From positions 3,720,001 through 3,784,000 of the forward strand of contig NZ_CP068083.1 of NCBI RefSeq assembly GCF_016725325.1: a stretch of DNA of 64,000 nt. Reading direction: 5' to 3'. Made by a program: the position numbers and the translations under genes. Origin of the DNA: Sphingobacterium spiritivorum. GTDB taxonomy: Bacteria; Bacteroidota; Bacteroidia; Sphingobacteriales; Sphingobacteriaceae. Positions 17,293 to 25,501 of the stretch are shown here, piece after piece. The notes beneath the pieces are model-generated. The model saw only the letters and a list, made by a program, of their open reading frames with translations. It did no database searches and was not told the DNA's origin. Within the stretch, counting starts at the first letter, position 1. Every line of letters begins with the position of its first letter.

Positions 17293-19086
17293 ATGAATCA
17301 GAACAGACATGTTTACAATACAGGAATTATAGGTAATTGTGCTTTTATTGCACATATTAATAAGGATACAAATATAGACTGGCTATGTTGGCCTTCTTTT
17401 GAAAATTCGTTTGTTTTTGGAAGATTATTAGATCGCGAAAAAGGAGGGGAGTTCTCGATTACGCCTGCTGCGGGATCATTTGAAAGTGTACAGACTTATA
17501 TTGAAAACACTAATATTTTACAGACCGTCATCACGACAGACGAAGGTACTTATCAGGTCACGGATTTTGCTCCCCGTTATGAGCAATACAACAGGTATTA
17601 CAAACCGTTGATGCTGATCCGGAAGGTGGAGGTTATATCGGGGCGTCCCCGTGTGCGAATCAACTGCCAGCCGGTATATGATTATGGTAAAGGAATGTTT
17701 GAACGCCACAGAGGAAGCAATCATGTAGAATTTACCAATGATCAGGAAAAAATAAGACTGACTACTAATGTACCCATCAGTCATTTTTTTTCGGATCTGC
17801 CTTTGCCGCTCAATGAAACAAAATATCTGGTACTCACGTATGGCAGTTCTCTGGAAGCACCATTGATCAAGACTTCTGAGGATTTCTTTCATAATACCAA
17901 ACGCTACTGGCGCAATTGGATTAAGAAGGCTTCTATTCCTCATTTCTATCAGAAAGAAGTAATACGCTCTGCTTTGGCACTGAAAATACACCAGTATGAA
18001 GATACGGGGGCTATTATTGCTTCAAGTACTACCAGTCTGCCTGAACATCCGGGCAGTGGACGTAATTGGGATTACAGATATTGCTGGCTTCGCGATAGTT
18101 ATTATGTACTGAATGCGCTGGAGTATATCGGACATTTTGAAGAAATGGAAAAATATGCTTCCTATATTACGGGCATCACACAGTCTGATCAGGGGCGACT
18201 TCAGCCGTTATATGGTATTTTAGGTCAGCATACACTGACGGAACATACGCTTGATTATTTATCCGGATATCAGGGTAATCAGCCGGTAAGGATCGGCAAC
18301 CAGGCTTATGAACATATCCAGAATGATGTATATGGCCAGGCAATCATTGCTTTACTTCCCTTATTTACAGATCACCGATTTACCTATAAAGAGCGGGCAG
18401 GAGTAGGATACTGGTTGGATTATTTTCTGCAACGCATTGAAAAGACAATTGATGAAAAAGATGCGGGTATCTGGGAATTTAGAAATTTTGAAAATCATCA
18501 TTGCTACAGTAACCTTTTTCAGTGGGCCGGCAGTGCTGCGGCATTGAAGATTGCCAAACAGATCGGTGATCAGGATATTATGGCAAGAGCGCAAAAGATG
18601 ATGGCAAAAGCTGCTGAATATATTGAGAGCTGTTATGATGAGGAGCGTATGGTATATACCAGTGCGAGGGGAAGTTCAAATCTGGATGCCAGTACATTGC
18701 AGCTTATTATGATGCACTATCTGCATCCGGACAGTGAACGTGCAAAAAAACATTTGGAGGGACTGGAAAAGGAACTAAAAACGGAAGAGGGATTATTTTA
18801 CCGCTATCTGCATAAGGATGATTTTGGAAAGCCTAAATCTACATTTCTGATCTGTGCCTTCTGGTATGTGGAGGCGTTGGCTTGTGTGGGACGCATTGAG
18901 GAGGCTCAGGAGATTTTCGAAAATCTGATGAAATACGGTAATCATTTGATGCTGTTCAGTGAAGATATTGATGAAGAAGACGGTAGTCAGTGGGGTAACT
19001 TTCCGCAGGCTTACAGTCATGTAGGATTAATGAATGCAGCCTACAGGATAGCGATCAAACTGGATGAACCTTTGTTCCTTAAATAG
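17293..19086 (+). CDS. Glycoside hydrolase family 15 protein (glucoamylase/trehalase-like)
   Basis: This 597-residue cytosolic enzyme has the trehalase-like N-terminal beta-domain (GIIGNCAFIAHINKDTNIDWLCWPSF) followed by the GH15 alpha/alpha barrel with GSGRNWDYRYCWLRDSYY (residues about 255-272), AGIWEF, and GNFPQAYSHVGLMNAAYRIA at the end. GH15 members hydrolyse alpha-glucans or, in several bacterial and archaeal cases, trehalose. The pairing with otsAB at a 3-bp gap suggests action on trehalose or a related glucoside, but glucoamylase activity is equally possible. The segment after the AGIWEF acid region reads HHCYSNLFQW rather than the more usual Ser-Lys-x-x-x-Trp form. There is no signal peptide. 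Confidence 0.85.
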   Translation: MNQNRHVYNTGIIGNCAFIAHINKDTNIDWLCWPSFENSFVFGRLLDREKGGEFSITPAAGSFESVQTYIENTNILQTVITTDEGTYQVTDFAPRYEQYNRYYKPLMLIRKVEVISGRPRVRINCQPVYDYGKGMFERHRGSNHVEFTNDQEKIRLTTNVPISHFFSDLPLPLNETKYLVLTYGSSLEAPLIKTSEDFFHNTKRYWRNWIKKASIPHFYQKEVIRSALALKIHQYEDTGAIIASSTTSLPEHPGSGRNWDYRYCWLRDSYYVLNALEYIGHFEEMEKYASYITGITQSDQGRLQPLYGILGQHTLTEHTLDYLSGYQGNQPVRIGNQAYEHIQNDVYGQAIIALLPLFTDHRFTYKERAGVGYWLDYFLQRIEKTIDEKDAGIWEFRNFENHHCYSNLFQWAGSAAALKIAKQIGDQDIMARAQKMMAKAAEYIESCYDEERMVYTSARGSSNLDASTLQLIMMHYLHPDSERAKKHLEGLEKELKTEEGLFYRYLHKDDFGKPKSTFLICAFWYVEALACVGRIEEAQEIFENLMKYGNHLMLFSEDIDEEDGSQWGNFPQAYSHVGLMNAAYRIAIKLDEPLFLK

Positions 19087-19206
19087 TATTTCTGGATATT
19101 TTGTCATTAGAGACTGTCAACATGTCTTGTGGAAGTCAAAAAACTGCTTTTGGAATATTCCTTGATGTTGCTTTCCTGTAAATTGATAAAATAAAAATAA
19201 GTATAT

Positions 19207-21096
19207 ATGAATACAGAAAAAGGAAGCATTTCGATACACACGGAAAATATTTTCCCTGTCATTAAGAAGTTTTTATATTCAGATAATGAGATCTTTCTGC
19301 GTGAACTGGTGTCCAATGCCGTAGACGCATCTCAAAAGATCAAAAGATTGGCTTCCCTTGGACAGTATCAGAGTGAGATAGGTGATCTGACGGTGGATGT
19401 CAAATTTGACGAGACTGCAAAGACAATCACGATCTCCGATAAAGGTATCGGGATGACTGCCGAGGAAGTAAAGAAATACATTAACCAGATTGCTTTTTCA
19501 GGAGCAACGGAGTTTATGGAAAAATTCAAAGAAGCTAATGATGCAAATGAAATCATTGGTCGGTTTGGATTAGGATTCTACTCTGCATTTATGGTTGCGG
19601 ATACGGTAGAAATACAGACACTGTCGTTTCAGGATGGAGCTGAGCCCGCTAAATGGGTCTGTGACGGAAGTACTTCCTATGAGATCTCTGAGGGTACTCG
19701 CACAGAAAGAGGAACAGATATTATCCTGCATGTCAATGATGAATCTGCCGAGTTTTTGAACAAAGCTCGTCTGCAGGAGATTCTGGATAAATACTGCCGA
19801 TTCTTACCGGTTCCTATCCGTTTCGGTACCAAGACTTCTTCTGAAGCTGATGGAGAGGACGAAGAAGGTAAACCTAAATACAAATCTGTAGAGGTTGACA
19901 ATATCATCAATAATACACATCCGGCATGGACAAAAGCACCTTCGGAATTAAAAGATGAAGATTACCTTGCTTTTTACCGTGAATTGTATCCGTATTCTAT
20001 GGATGAACCCTTATTCTGGATTCACCTGAATGTAGATTATCCGTTCAATCTGACTGGTATTTTGTATTTCCCGAAAATCAAAAATGAACTGGAGATTCAG
20101 CGTAACAAAATCAAATTGTATTCCCGTCAGGTCTTTATTACAGACGAGGTAAAAGATATTGTACCGGAGTTTTTGATGTTACTGCATGGCGTGATTGACT
20201 CTCCTGATATTCCGTTGAACGTTTCGCGCTCTTTCTTGCAGGCAGATGGTAATGTGAAGAAAATCAATAATTACATTACAAAAAAGGTTGCGGATAAGTT
20301 GCAGGAAATATTCAAGTCAGACCGCAAAGGTTTTGAAGAAAAATGGAACGACATCGGTCTGTTTATCAAATATGGTATGCTGAGTGATGAGAAATTTGCA
20401 GAAAAAGCTGCTGATTTCTGCCTGTTGAAAAATACAGACAACGATCACTTTACCATCAAGGAATATTACGAAAAAGTAAAAGATATACAAGTAGACAAAG
20501 ATGGTAACATCGTCTATCTGTATACGCATGACAAAGCACAGCAGGACAGTTTTATTTCTGCTGCAAAACAGAAGGGTTATGATGTCCTTGTGATGGATGG
20601 TCCTTTGGATACGCACTTTGTTTCTTATCTGGAACAAAAAGGTGGTGAAAAAGTACAATTGAAACGTGTAGATGCGGATGTAATTGACAAGCTGATTCAG
20701 AAAGATGAAAAACAGGAATTGGCTTTGTCTGAAGAAGAAGCTAAACAGGCGACAGGATTATTTGAAAAGGCGATCAGCCGTCAGGATATGAAAGTTGAAG
20801 TGGAAGCTATGTCTGCTGATGAAGCTCCTGTGTCTGTCACACTGGATGAATTTATGCGTCGTATGAAAGATATGGCAAAGACTGGTGGAGGTATGGGATT
20901 CTACGGAACGCTGCCGGATAACTATAAAGTAACGGTAAATGGTAATCATCCTTTGATCAAACGTATTCTTACTTCTCCTGAAGCAGAAGGTGAGCAATTG
21001 GCTAAACAAGCCTTCGATCTGGCATTATTGTCAAGAGGATTGCTGACAGGAGCTGATCTGACCGCCTTTGTGAAAAGAAGCGTAGAATTGATATAA
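19207..21096 (+). CDS. htpG: Molecular chaperone HtpG (Hsp90)
   Basis: This 629-residue Hsp90-family ATPase has the length usual for bacterial HtpG. The N-terminal ATP-binding (GHKL) domain has ELVSNAVDA, ITISDKGIGM, and GRFGLGFYSAFMVAD. The middle domain has SRQVFITDEVKDIVPEFL and IDSPDIPLNVSRSFLQ. The C-terminal dimerisation domain ends in LLSRGLLTGADL. It is a cytosolic chaperone for late protein folding and stress. It is monocistronic, with a 120-bp upstream region and its own terminator. I do not see a CIRCE element. Confidence 0.97.
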   Translation: MNTEKGSISIHTENIFPVIKKFLYSDNEIFLRELVSNAVDASQKIKRLASLGQYQSEIGDLTVDVKFDETAKTITISDKGIGMTAEEVKKYINQIAFSGATEFMEKFKEANDANEIIGRFGLGFYSAFMVADTVEIQTLSFQDGAEPAKWVCDGSTSYEISEGTRTERGTDIILHVNDESAEFLNKARLQEILDKYCRFLPVPIRFGTKTSSEADGEDEEGKPKYKSVEVDNIINNTHPAWTKAPSELKDEDYLAFYRELYPYSMDEPLFWIHLNVDYPFNLTGILYFPKIKNELEIQRNKIKLYSRQVFITDEVKDIVPEFLMLLHGVIDSPDIPLNVSRSFLQADGNVKKINNYITKKVADKLQEIFKSDRKGFEEKWNDIGLFIKYGMLSDEKFAEKAADFCLLKNTDNDHFTIKEYYEKVKDIQVDKDGNIVYLYTHDKAQQDSFISAAKQKGYDVLVMDGPLDTHFVSYLEQKGGEKVQLKRVDADVIDKLIQKDEKQELALSEEEAKQATGLFEKAISRQDMKVEVEAMSADEAPVSVTLDEFMRRMKDMAKTGGGMGFYGTLPDNYKVTVNGNHPLIKRILTSPEAEGEQLAKQAFDLALLSRGLLTGADLTAFVKRSVELI

Positions 21097-21119
21097 TATT
21101 TATTTAAAAATAATTGCTT

Positions 21120-21158
21120 AATCCTCATTATGATAGAAAATAATGAGGATTTTTTTTG
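21120..21158 (+). terminator. Rho-independent terminator of htpG
   Basis: An 11-bp perfect stem (AATCCTCATTA with TAATGAGGATT) has a 10-nt loop followed by a T-run. Confidence 0.9.
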
Positions 21159-21166
21159 TCAAAACA

Positions 21167-21198
21167 TTTGGAGAGTATCGCTATTTATTCTACTTTTG
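21167..21198 (+). promoter_or_regulatory. Bacteroidota-type promoter of tRNA-His
   Basis: TTTG at 21167-21170 and TACTTTTG at 21191-21198 are separated by 20 bp. They match the -33 and -7 elements (TTTG and TAnnTTTG) recognised by the primary sigma factor of Bacteroidota. The tRNA begins 18 bp later. Confidence 0.75.
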
Positions 21199-21215
21199 TG
21201 ACATCAAATCAGACG

Positions 21216-21289
21216 GTGGTTTTAGCTCAGTCGGTTAGAGCGCCTGATTGTGGTTCAGGAGGTCGTGGGTTCGAGCCCCATATTCCACC
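21216..21289 (+). tRNA. tRNA-His (anticodon GTG)
   Basis: The 74-nt cloverleaf has acceptor GTGGTTT / ATTCCAC, D-stem GCTC/GAGC, anticodon stem CCTGA/TCAGG with loop TTGTGGT (anticodon GTG), and T-arm GTGGG-TTCGAGC-CCCAT. A G at 21215 sits where the extra G(-1) of tRNA-His would be, opposite discriminator C at 21289. CCA is not encoded. Acceptor positions 5-68 and 6-67 are both T-T as read here. A terminator follows directly. Confidence 0.93.
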
Positions 21290-21290
21290 C

Positions 21291-21320
21291 AAAGGCAGAG
21301 ATCAATTCTCTGCCTTTTTT
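21291..21320 (+). terminator. Rho-independent terminator of tRNA-His
   Basis: The stem AAAGGCAGAGA / TCTCTGCCTTT has a 5-nt loop and a T-run, immediately after the tRNA 3' end. Confidence 0.9.
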
Positions 21321-21656
21321 GTTATATGCAGTTTTTACTTTTCTGAGCTGCTCCCGCTGAACTCTTGTCTTTTTGTATATGAAGCCGATAATGACGAGTT
21401 GCTGGATATCTTTCTGCTGAAGAAATAGCGGATAAATCACTTTCCTATAAACCTTTTTAAACTTTAAGAGGTTGCAATTAGGGTGTCACTCAGGTACTTC
21501 TAATAGCAAAATATCCTTCGGTATAAACAATATAAGTAAAACTGCGTTTACTTATTATTACATACTGTTTATCAGGAGAGTCTTCTATAGCCTCTGATAG
21601 TAAACCTGTTTTTCCGTCAAAATTTTTATATTTACTACTTAAACAACGCATATACT
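21321..21656. promoter_or_regulatory. Upstream region of the sugar dehydrogenase gene with a 9-6-9 palindrome
   Basis: ATAAGTAAA (21532-21540) and TTTACTTAT (21547-21555) form a perfect 9-bp inverted repeat around ACTGCG, 102 bp before the start codon. That is the size and shape of a dimeric repressor or activator site. The rest of this 336-bp stretch is AT-rich, with no gene I can support. Confidence 0.45.
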
Positions 21657-22895
21657 ATGAAAACTAAACTTCCATTAGCTTATTTACTTTCGGGGATAGC
21701 TTTATTCTCATCCTGTAATTCGAATGCGAAAAACGGGGAGGAAGTATCCGGTACAGATACGACTTCTTATCCTTCTGTAGAAAAGAACCCTGCAAATACA
21801 GACTATAAACCTGCTTTTGTAGGTCAAACCCGTATCAAAGGAGTAAAGACAGCTACAGCATATGAAGTCAAGATTTTAAGCCGTGATCTCAAATCTCCAT
21901 GGGGTCTTGTTTCCTTGCCTGACGGACGTTTGTTGATTACAGAAAAAGAAGGAACATTACGTATTGCGACGGCGGACGGAAAACTAAGCGAGCCGATCAC
22001 CGGACTTCCTCCGGTAGATGCAAAAGGACAGGGGGGACTTTTGGGGATTGCTTTAGATCCGTCTTTTTCTTCCAATCGGATGGTGTACTGGACTTTCTCA
22101 CATAAAGTCGATGGTAAGAATCTGACTGCTGTGGGTAAAGGTAAGCTGGCGGATGATGAAAAAAGTATTCAAAATGCACAGATTATATATCAGGCAACTC
22201 CTGCATATAATGGTACTTTGCACTACGGATCACGTATTTTATTTGACAAAACGGGAAATATTATTTTCAGTACCGGAGAGCGTTCTGATTTGGAGACCCG
22301 TCCTCAGGCACAGGATCTGCAATCGGCACTGGGTAAGATTATCCGTATCACTCCGGAGGGTAAGCCTGCCCCGGGCAATCCATTTGAAGGGAATGCGAAT
22401 GCACGTCCTGAAATTTATTCGTACGGACATCGTAATGTACAGGGGCTGGCGCTGCATCCTGAAACCGGCGATCTTTGGGAAACAGAATTCGGACCGAAGG
22501 GTGGAGATGAGGTAAATATTGTGAAGCCGGGTAAAAACTATGGCTGGCCGACTATTACCTACGGACTGGAGTATAGCGGAGCTAAAATAGGAGAGGCTAT
22601 TCAACAAAAAGACGGTCTTGAACAACCGGTATATTATTATGATCCGGTGATCTCACCAAGTGGAATCACCTTCTATAGCAGCAATACAATTCCGGAATGG
22701 AAGAATAATCTCTTTATCGCTGCATTAAGTGGTACACATATCGCCAGATTAGTGATCAAAGATAATAAAGTAGTCGGTGAAGAACGTTTGCTGGCTGATC
22801 AGGGCCAACGTTTCCGTGCTGTAATTGAAGGTAAAAACGGAGAACTTTTTGCTGTAACAGATGCCGGATGGCTGGTAAAAGTTGCTAAAAAATAA
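21657..22895 (+). CDS. PQQ-dependent soluble aldose sugar dehydrogenase-like lipoprotein
   Basis: This 412-residue lipoprotein has a signal peptide ending in FSSC (C20). The mature part is the six-bladed propeller of the glucose/sorbosone dehydrogenase family: LKSPWGLVSLPDGRLLITEKEGTL, GGLLGIALDPSF, RILFDKTGNIIFSTGERSD, LGKIIRITPEGKPAPGNPF, YGHRNVQGLALHPETGDLWETEFGPKGGDE, and PVISPSGITFYSS. These carry the residues that bind PQQ and calcium in Asd/YliI enzymes, which oxidise free aldoses to lactones in the periplasm. PQQ biosynthesis genes are not in this window. It is monocistronic, with a terminator behind it. Confidence 0.88.
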   Translation: MKTKLPLAYLLSGIALFSSCNSNAKNGEEVSGTDTTSYPSVEKNPANTDYKPAFVGQTRIKGVKTATAYEVKILSRDLKSPWGLVSLPDGRLLITEKEGTLRIATADGKLSEPITGLPPVDAKGQGGLLGIALDPSFSSNRMVYWTFSHKVDGKNLTAVGKGKLADDEKSIQNAQIIYQATPAYNGTLHYGSRILFDKTGNIIFSTGERSDLETRPQAQDLQSALGKIIRITPEGKPAPGNPFEGNANARPEIYSYGHRNVQGLALHPETGDLWETEFGPKGGDEVNIVKPGKNYGWPTITYGLEYSGAKIGEAIQQKDGLEQPVYYYDPVISPSGITFYSSNTIPEWKNNLFIAALSGTHIARLVIKDNKVVGEERLLADQGQRFRAVIEGKNGELFAVTDAGWLVKVAKK

Positions 22896-22917
22896 GCTGA
22901 TACTTATCTGAAATAAC

Positions 22918-22943
22918 AAAGCCACGATATTTGTCGTGGCTTT
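22918..22943. terminator. Rho-independent terminator, usable in both directions
   Basis: A 10-bp stem (AAAGCCACGA with TCGTGGCTTT) with a 5-nt loop lies between the convergent sugar dehydrogenase and methyltransferase genes. Confidence 0.8.
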
Positions 22944-22956
22944 ACTGTTTATACGC

Positions 22957-23778
22957 TTATACTTTAGGCTTTGATGCTATTAGAGAGTAGACCATTGGAA
23001 TTTTATTTTCCATTCCTCTCACCTGAAATTGCTGAGGAGCTATTTCTACCAGATTGTTAAAACAGCTATATGGAGAATATTTGTATTCCTTAAATGATGT
23101 AACAGTAAGTTGCTGCCCTATTAAGCTGCCGAATACTTCTTCTAACGCATGATTCCAGGATACTGTTTCGTGCGTAATATCAGCTTCACGGTCAGCATAT
23201 GTGCCCGTTATACTTTCTATAATAGCTCCATCTTTAAAATAAGAATATTGGACATGCTTAAAATCGTCATCCCAGACCCACATAAACGGATGGAATTCGA
23301 CAAAAACAAATTTTCCATCAGGTTTCAGGAATTTTGAAATGACAGAAGCCCATTTGTCCAGATCCGGAAGCCAGCCGATAGTGCCATAGCTGGTATACAC
23401 GATATCGAACTCTTCATCTAATACTTCAGGAAGGGCATATACATCACTGCAGATAAAGCGTGCTGTCAGCTCTAATTCGGTGGCTAATTCCTGAGCCACC
23501 TGTATCGCATTATCTGACAGGTCGACGCCTGTGACCTCTGCACCCATACGCGCAAGTGAAAGTGTGTCCTGTCCGAAATGACACTGTAAATGCAGTATTT
23601 TCTTACCTTTTATATCGCCGAGCAATTCCAGTTCAATATCATTTAAAGATGATTTGCCCTTCTTAAAATTTTCAACGTCATAAAAGTCTGAGTTGATATG
23701 TACAGTCGTTTTAGTATTCCACGAGGATTTGTTTATTTCTATATAGTTGTTTTCTTTATTCATGTTGTAGAGAATCAT
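22957..23778 (-). CDS. Class I SAM-dependent methyltransferase
   Basis: This 273-residue Rossmann-fold methyltransferase has motif I KILHLQCHFGQDTLSLA, the acidic post-I residue in VTGVDLSDNAI, motif II region DEEFDIVYTS and motif III FLKPDGKFVFVEFHP. The substrate is not recognisable. The start at 23778 overlaps the stop of the upstream GNAT gene as TAATG, which favours translational coupling; an alternative ATG five codons later (23763) also gives a full domain. It is the last gene of a minus-strand unit: sulfurtransferase, acetyltransferase, methyltransferase. Confidence 0.85.
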   Translation of the reverse strand: MILYNMNKENNYIEINKSSWNTKTTVHINSDFYDVENFKKGKSSLNDIELELLGDIKGKKILHLQCHFGQDTLSLARMGAEVTGVDLSDNAIQVAQELATELELTARFICSDVYALPEVLDEEFDIVYTSYGTIGWLPDLDKWASVISKFLKPDGKFVFVEFHPFMWVWDDDFKHVQYSYFKDGAIIESITGTYADREADITHETVSWNHALEEVFGSLIGQQLTVTSFKEYKYSPYSCFNNLVEIAPQQFQVRGMENKIPMVYSLIASKPKV

Positions 23779-24269
23779 TAGATTTTTTTTCCTAAGATTT
23801 TAAGACTTCGTTCTATTCCATCAAGTTCGGCAATATCCGGAAGCATGGCCCATTCTTCAAAGCCGAAGTGCTCGAATAGGCGGAGACTTGCTGTATTATG
23901 TGCGAATATAAATCCGAGAAGTGTTTTGATGCCATAAGCGGGCGCCTGTTGTATAGCGTAATCAATTGCCAGTTTTCCAAGCCCCTGACCACGGTAAGCT
24001 TCATCCAGATAGATGCTGATTTCTACAGTCGCCTGATAAGCCGGACGTCCGTAAAAAGACTGAAAACTGATCCATCCGATGATAAAACCTTCTTCATTTT
24101 CAAGAACCCACAGCGGTCTTTTTTCAGGATCATGTTTTTCAAACCACGGGATTCTGCTATTGGTGCTTACCGGTTCGGTATCGGCAGTGACGACACGTGA
24201 TGCTACAGTAGAGTTATAAATTTCAACGATCCTGATCAGATCGGATAAAATGGCATGTTTGAATTGCAT
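23778..24269 (-). CDS. GNAT N-acetyltransferase, phosphinothricin/methionine-sulfone type
   Basis: This 163-residue GNAT acetyltransferase resembles Pat/MddA-type enzymes. It begins with the typical LSDLIRIVEIYNSTV helix, continues with PLWVLENEEGFIIGWISF and ATVEISIYLDEAYRGQGLGK (acetyl-CoA pyrophosphate loop RGQGLG), and ends with LGFIFAHNTASLRLFEHFGF. Family members acetylate phosphinothricin, methionine sulfone or similar amino-acid-like molecules. The real substrate is unknown. It lies 6 bp after the sulfurtransferase gene and overlaps the methyltransferase gene. Confidence 0.88.
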   Translation of the reverse strand: MQFKHAILSDLIRIVEIYNSTVASRVVTADTEPVSTNSRIPWFEKHDPEKRPLWVLENEEGFIIGWISFQSFYGRPAYQATVEISIYLDEAYRGQGLGKLAIDYAIQQAPAYGIKTLLGFIFAHNTASLRLFEHFGFEEWAMLPDIAELDGIERSLKILGKKI

Positions 24270-24275
24270 AACAGA

Positions 24276-25133
24276 TTAATTTGTGGCTTTAGTAATCATG
24301 GGCAGATCGTTTCTGGACCATTCGCTCCACGAGCCTACATAGAGCTTAGGTATTTCCAGTCCTGCTGCTGCAAATGCCAGAAGGCTGTGACAAGCCGTGA
24401 CCCCTGAGCCGCAATGAATGATAAGTTGAGATGCTCCTTTGGATTCCAGTAAAGGCTGATATTGAGCTGTCAGTTGCTCCGGTGTACGAAATATCCCTGT
24501 ACTATCCAGATTGGAGTGAAACGGAATGTTGATCGCGTTAGGGATGTGTCCGGCAATCAGGTCTATAGGTTCTGTAATACCATCATAGCGTACCTGATCC
24601 CGTACATCTATAATAGTATAGCTGTCATCGGTGGAAGCCTGTTGTACTTCAGTGAAAGAAGCTATAGGTAACAACCAGTCTCTTGCAGGATATATGGATG
24701 CCGGTAGCGGAGTTGGTAAGCTGTTGGTAAGTGCAATGCCATAATTTTTTGCCGCCTGCAATCCTCCGTCCAATAGCTGTACCTGTTCATGTCCGATTGC
24801 TTTGAGCATCCACCATAGTCTGGCAGCAGCATTGGCTCCGTTTTTATCATCATATACCACAATACGATGTGAAGGAAGTATACCTGATTCTGATAGTATA
24901 TTTGCAAAGATCTTCGGTTCTGGCAGAGGATGTCGCCCTCCGTCAGCTGCATTCTGAGGTACTGCTGCAAGTTGTGTCTCCAGATCCATAAATAGTGCTC
25001 CCTGTAGGTGTCCGGTCCGGTATTGATCTAAGGCCTGAGTACCTGCAGAAGCATCTATCAGTACAAAATCTTTTTTATCCTGATACAGCTGGTTTAATTC
25101 TTCAACACGGATTAAAGGAAAGGGAACTTTCAT
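24276..25133 (-). CDS. Sulfurtransferase, 3-mercaptopyruvate/thiosulfate type (tandem rhodanese)
   Basis: This 285-residue protein has two rhodanese domains. The first (residues 1 to about 135) lacks a catalytic Cys. The second contains the active loop HCGSGVTACHS with C241. CGSGVT is the loop form seen in 3-mercaptopyruvate sulfurtransferases rather than thiosulfate-specific rhodaneses. GQDGGRHPLPEP-like and LLDGGLQAAKNYG segments in the first domain are also typical. It probably moves sulfur from mercaptopyruvate to a thiol or cyanide. It is the promoter-proximal gene of the three-gene minus-strand unit. Confidence 0.9.
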   Translation of the reverse strand: MKVPFPLIRVEELNQLYQDKKDFVLIDASAGTQALDQYRTGHLQGALFMDLETQLAAVPQNAADGGRHPLPEPKIFANILSESGILPSHRIVVYDDKNGANAAARLWWMLKAIGHEQVQLLDGGLQAAKNYGIALTNSLPTPLPASIYPARDWLLPIASFTEVQQASTDDSYTIIDVRDQVRYDGITEPIDLIAGHIPNAINIPFHSNLDSTGIFRTPEQLTAQYQPLLESKGASQLIIHCGSGVTACHSLLAFAAAGLEIPKLYVGSWSEWSRNDLPMITKATN

Positions 25134-25501
25134 GATGCTTTTGTTTGATACGCTAAATTAGTATTATTCTTTAATAATAAGTGAGTTTTAAAGGGATATG
25201 TTCGGATTTCAAAAAGTGATTTTTTTCATTAGCTTTATGACCTTAACTTCATCCTTCAAAATAATATTCAAAGGACTTTTTAAGTTATAATCCGGATAAA
25301 AAAAAGGAGCTTAAAAATGCCTGAAATGAATAAAGAAAGCTCATTAAAAAAAAGATGGTTCCGGATAAAGTAATTCAGCAGGTAGACCGTCTTCCTTTTA
25401 GATGACAGATTACAATATAGAAGGACACAGATAATTAAAACTAATGAACACTAACACTATATCAGCTTAAATACAGGACTTGCTGGTTTTTAATCCCTTT
25501 C
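25134..25501. other. Divergent 368-bp intergenic region
   Basis: It must hold the promoters of the sulfurtransferase operon and the MBL hydrolase. It is AT-rich. An 18-codon ATG frame at 25317-25373 is preceded by AAGGAG but has no other support. I see no palindrome or exact TAnnTTTG. Confidence 0.4.

Noticed and set aside
21156-21428. 90-residue open frame covering tRNA-His
   Set aside because: It overlaps the complete tRNA and its terminator and has no protein motif. The tRNA explains the conservation.
25317-25373. 18-codon ATG frame with AAGGAG upstream, before the MBL hydrolase gene
   Set aside because: It can be explained by chance in AT-rich DNA. It is not next to a start codon it could regulate in an obvious way.
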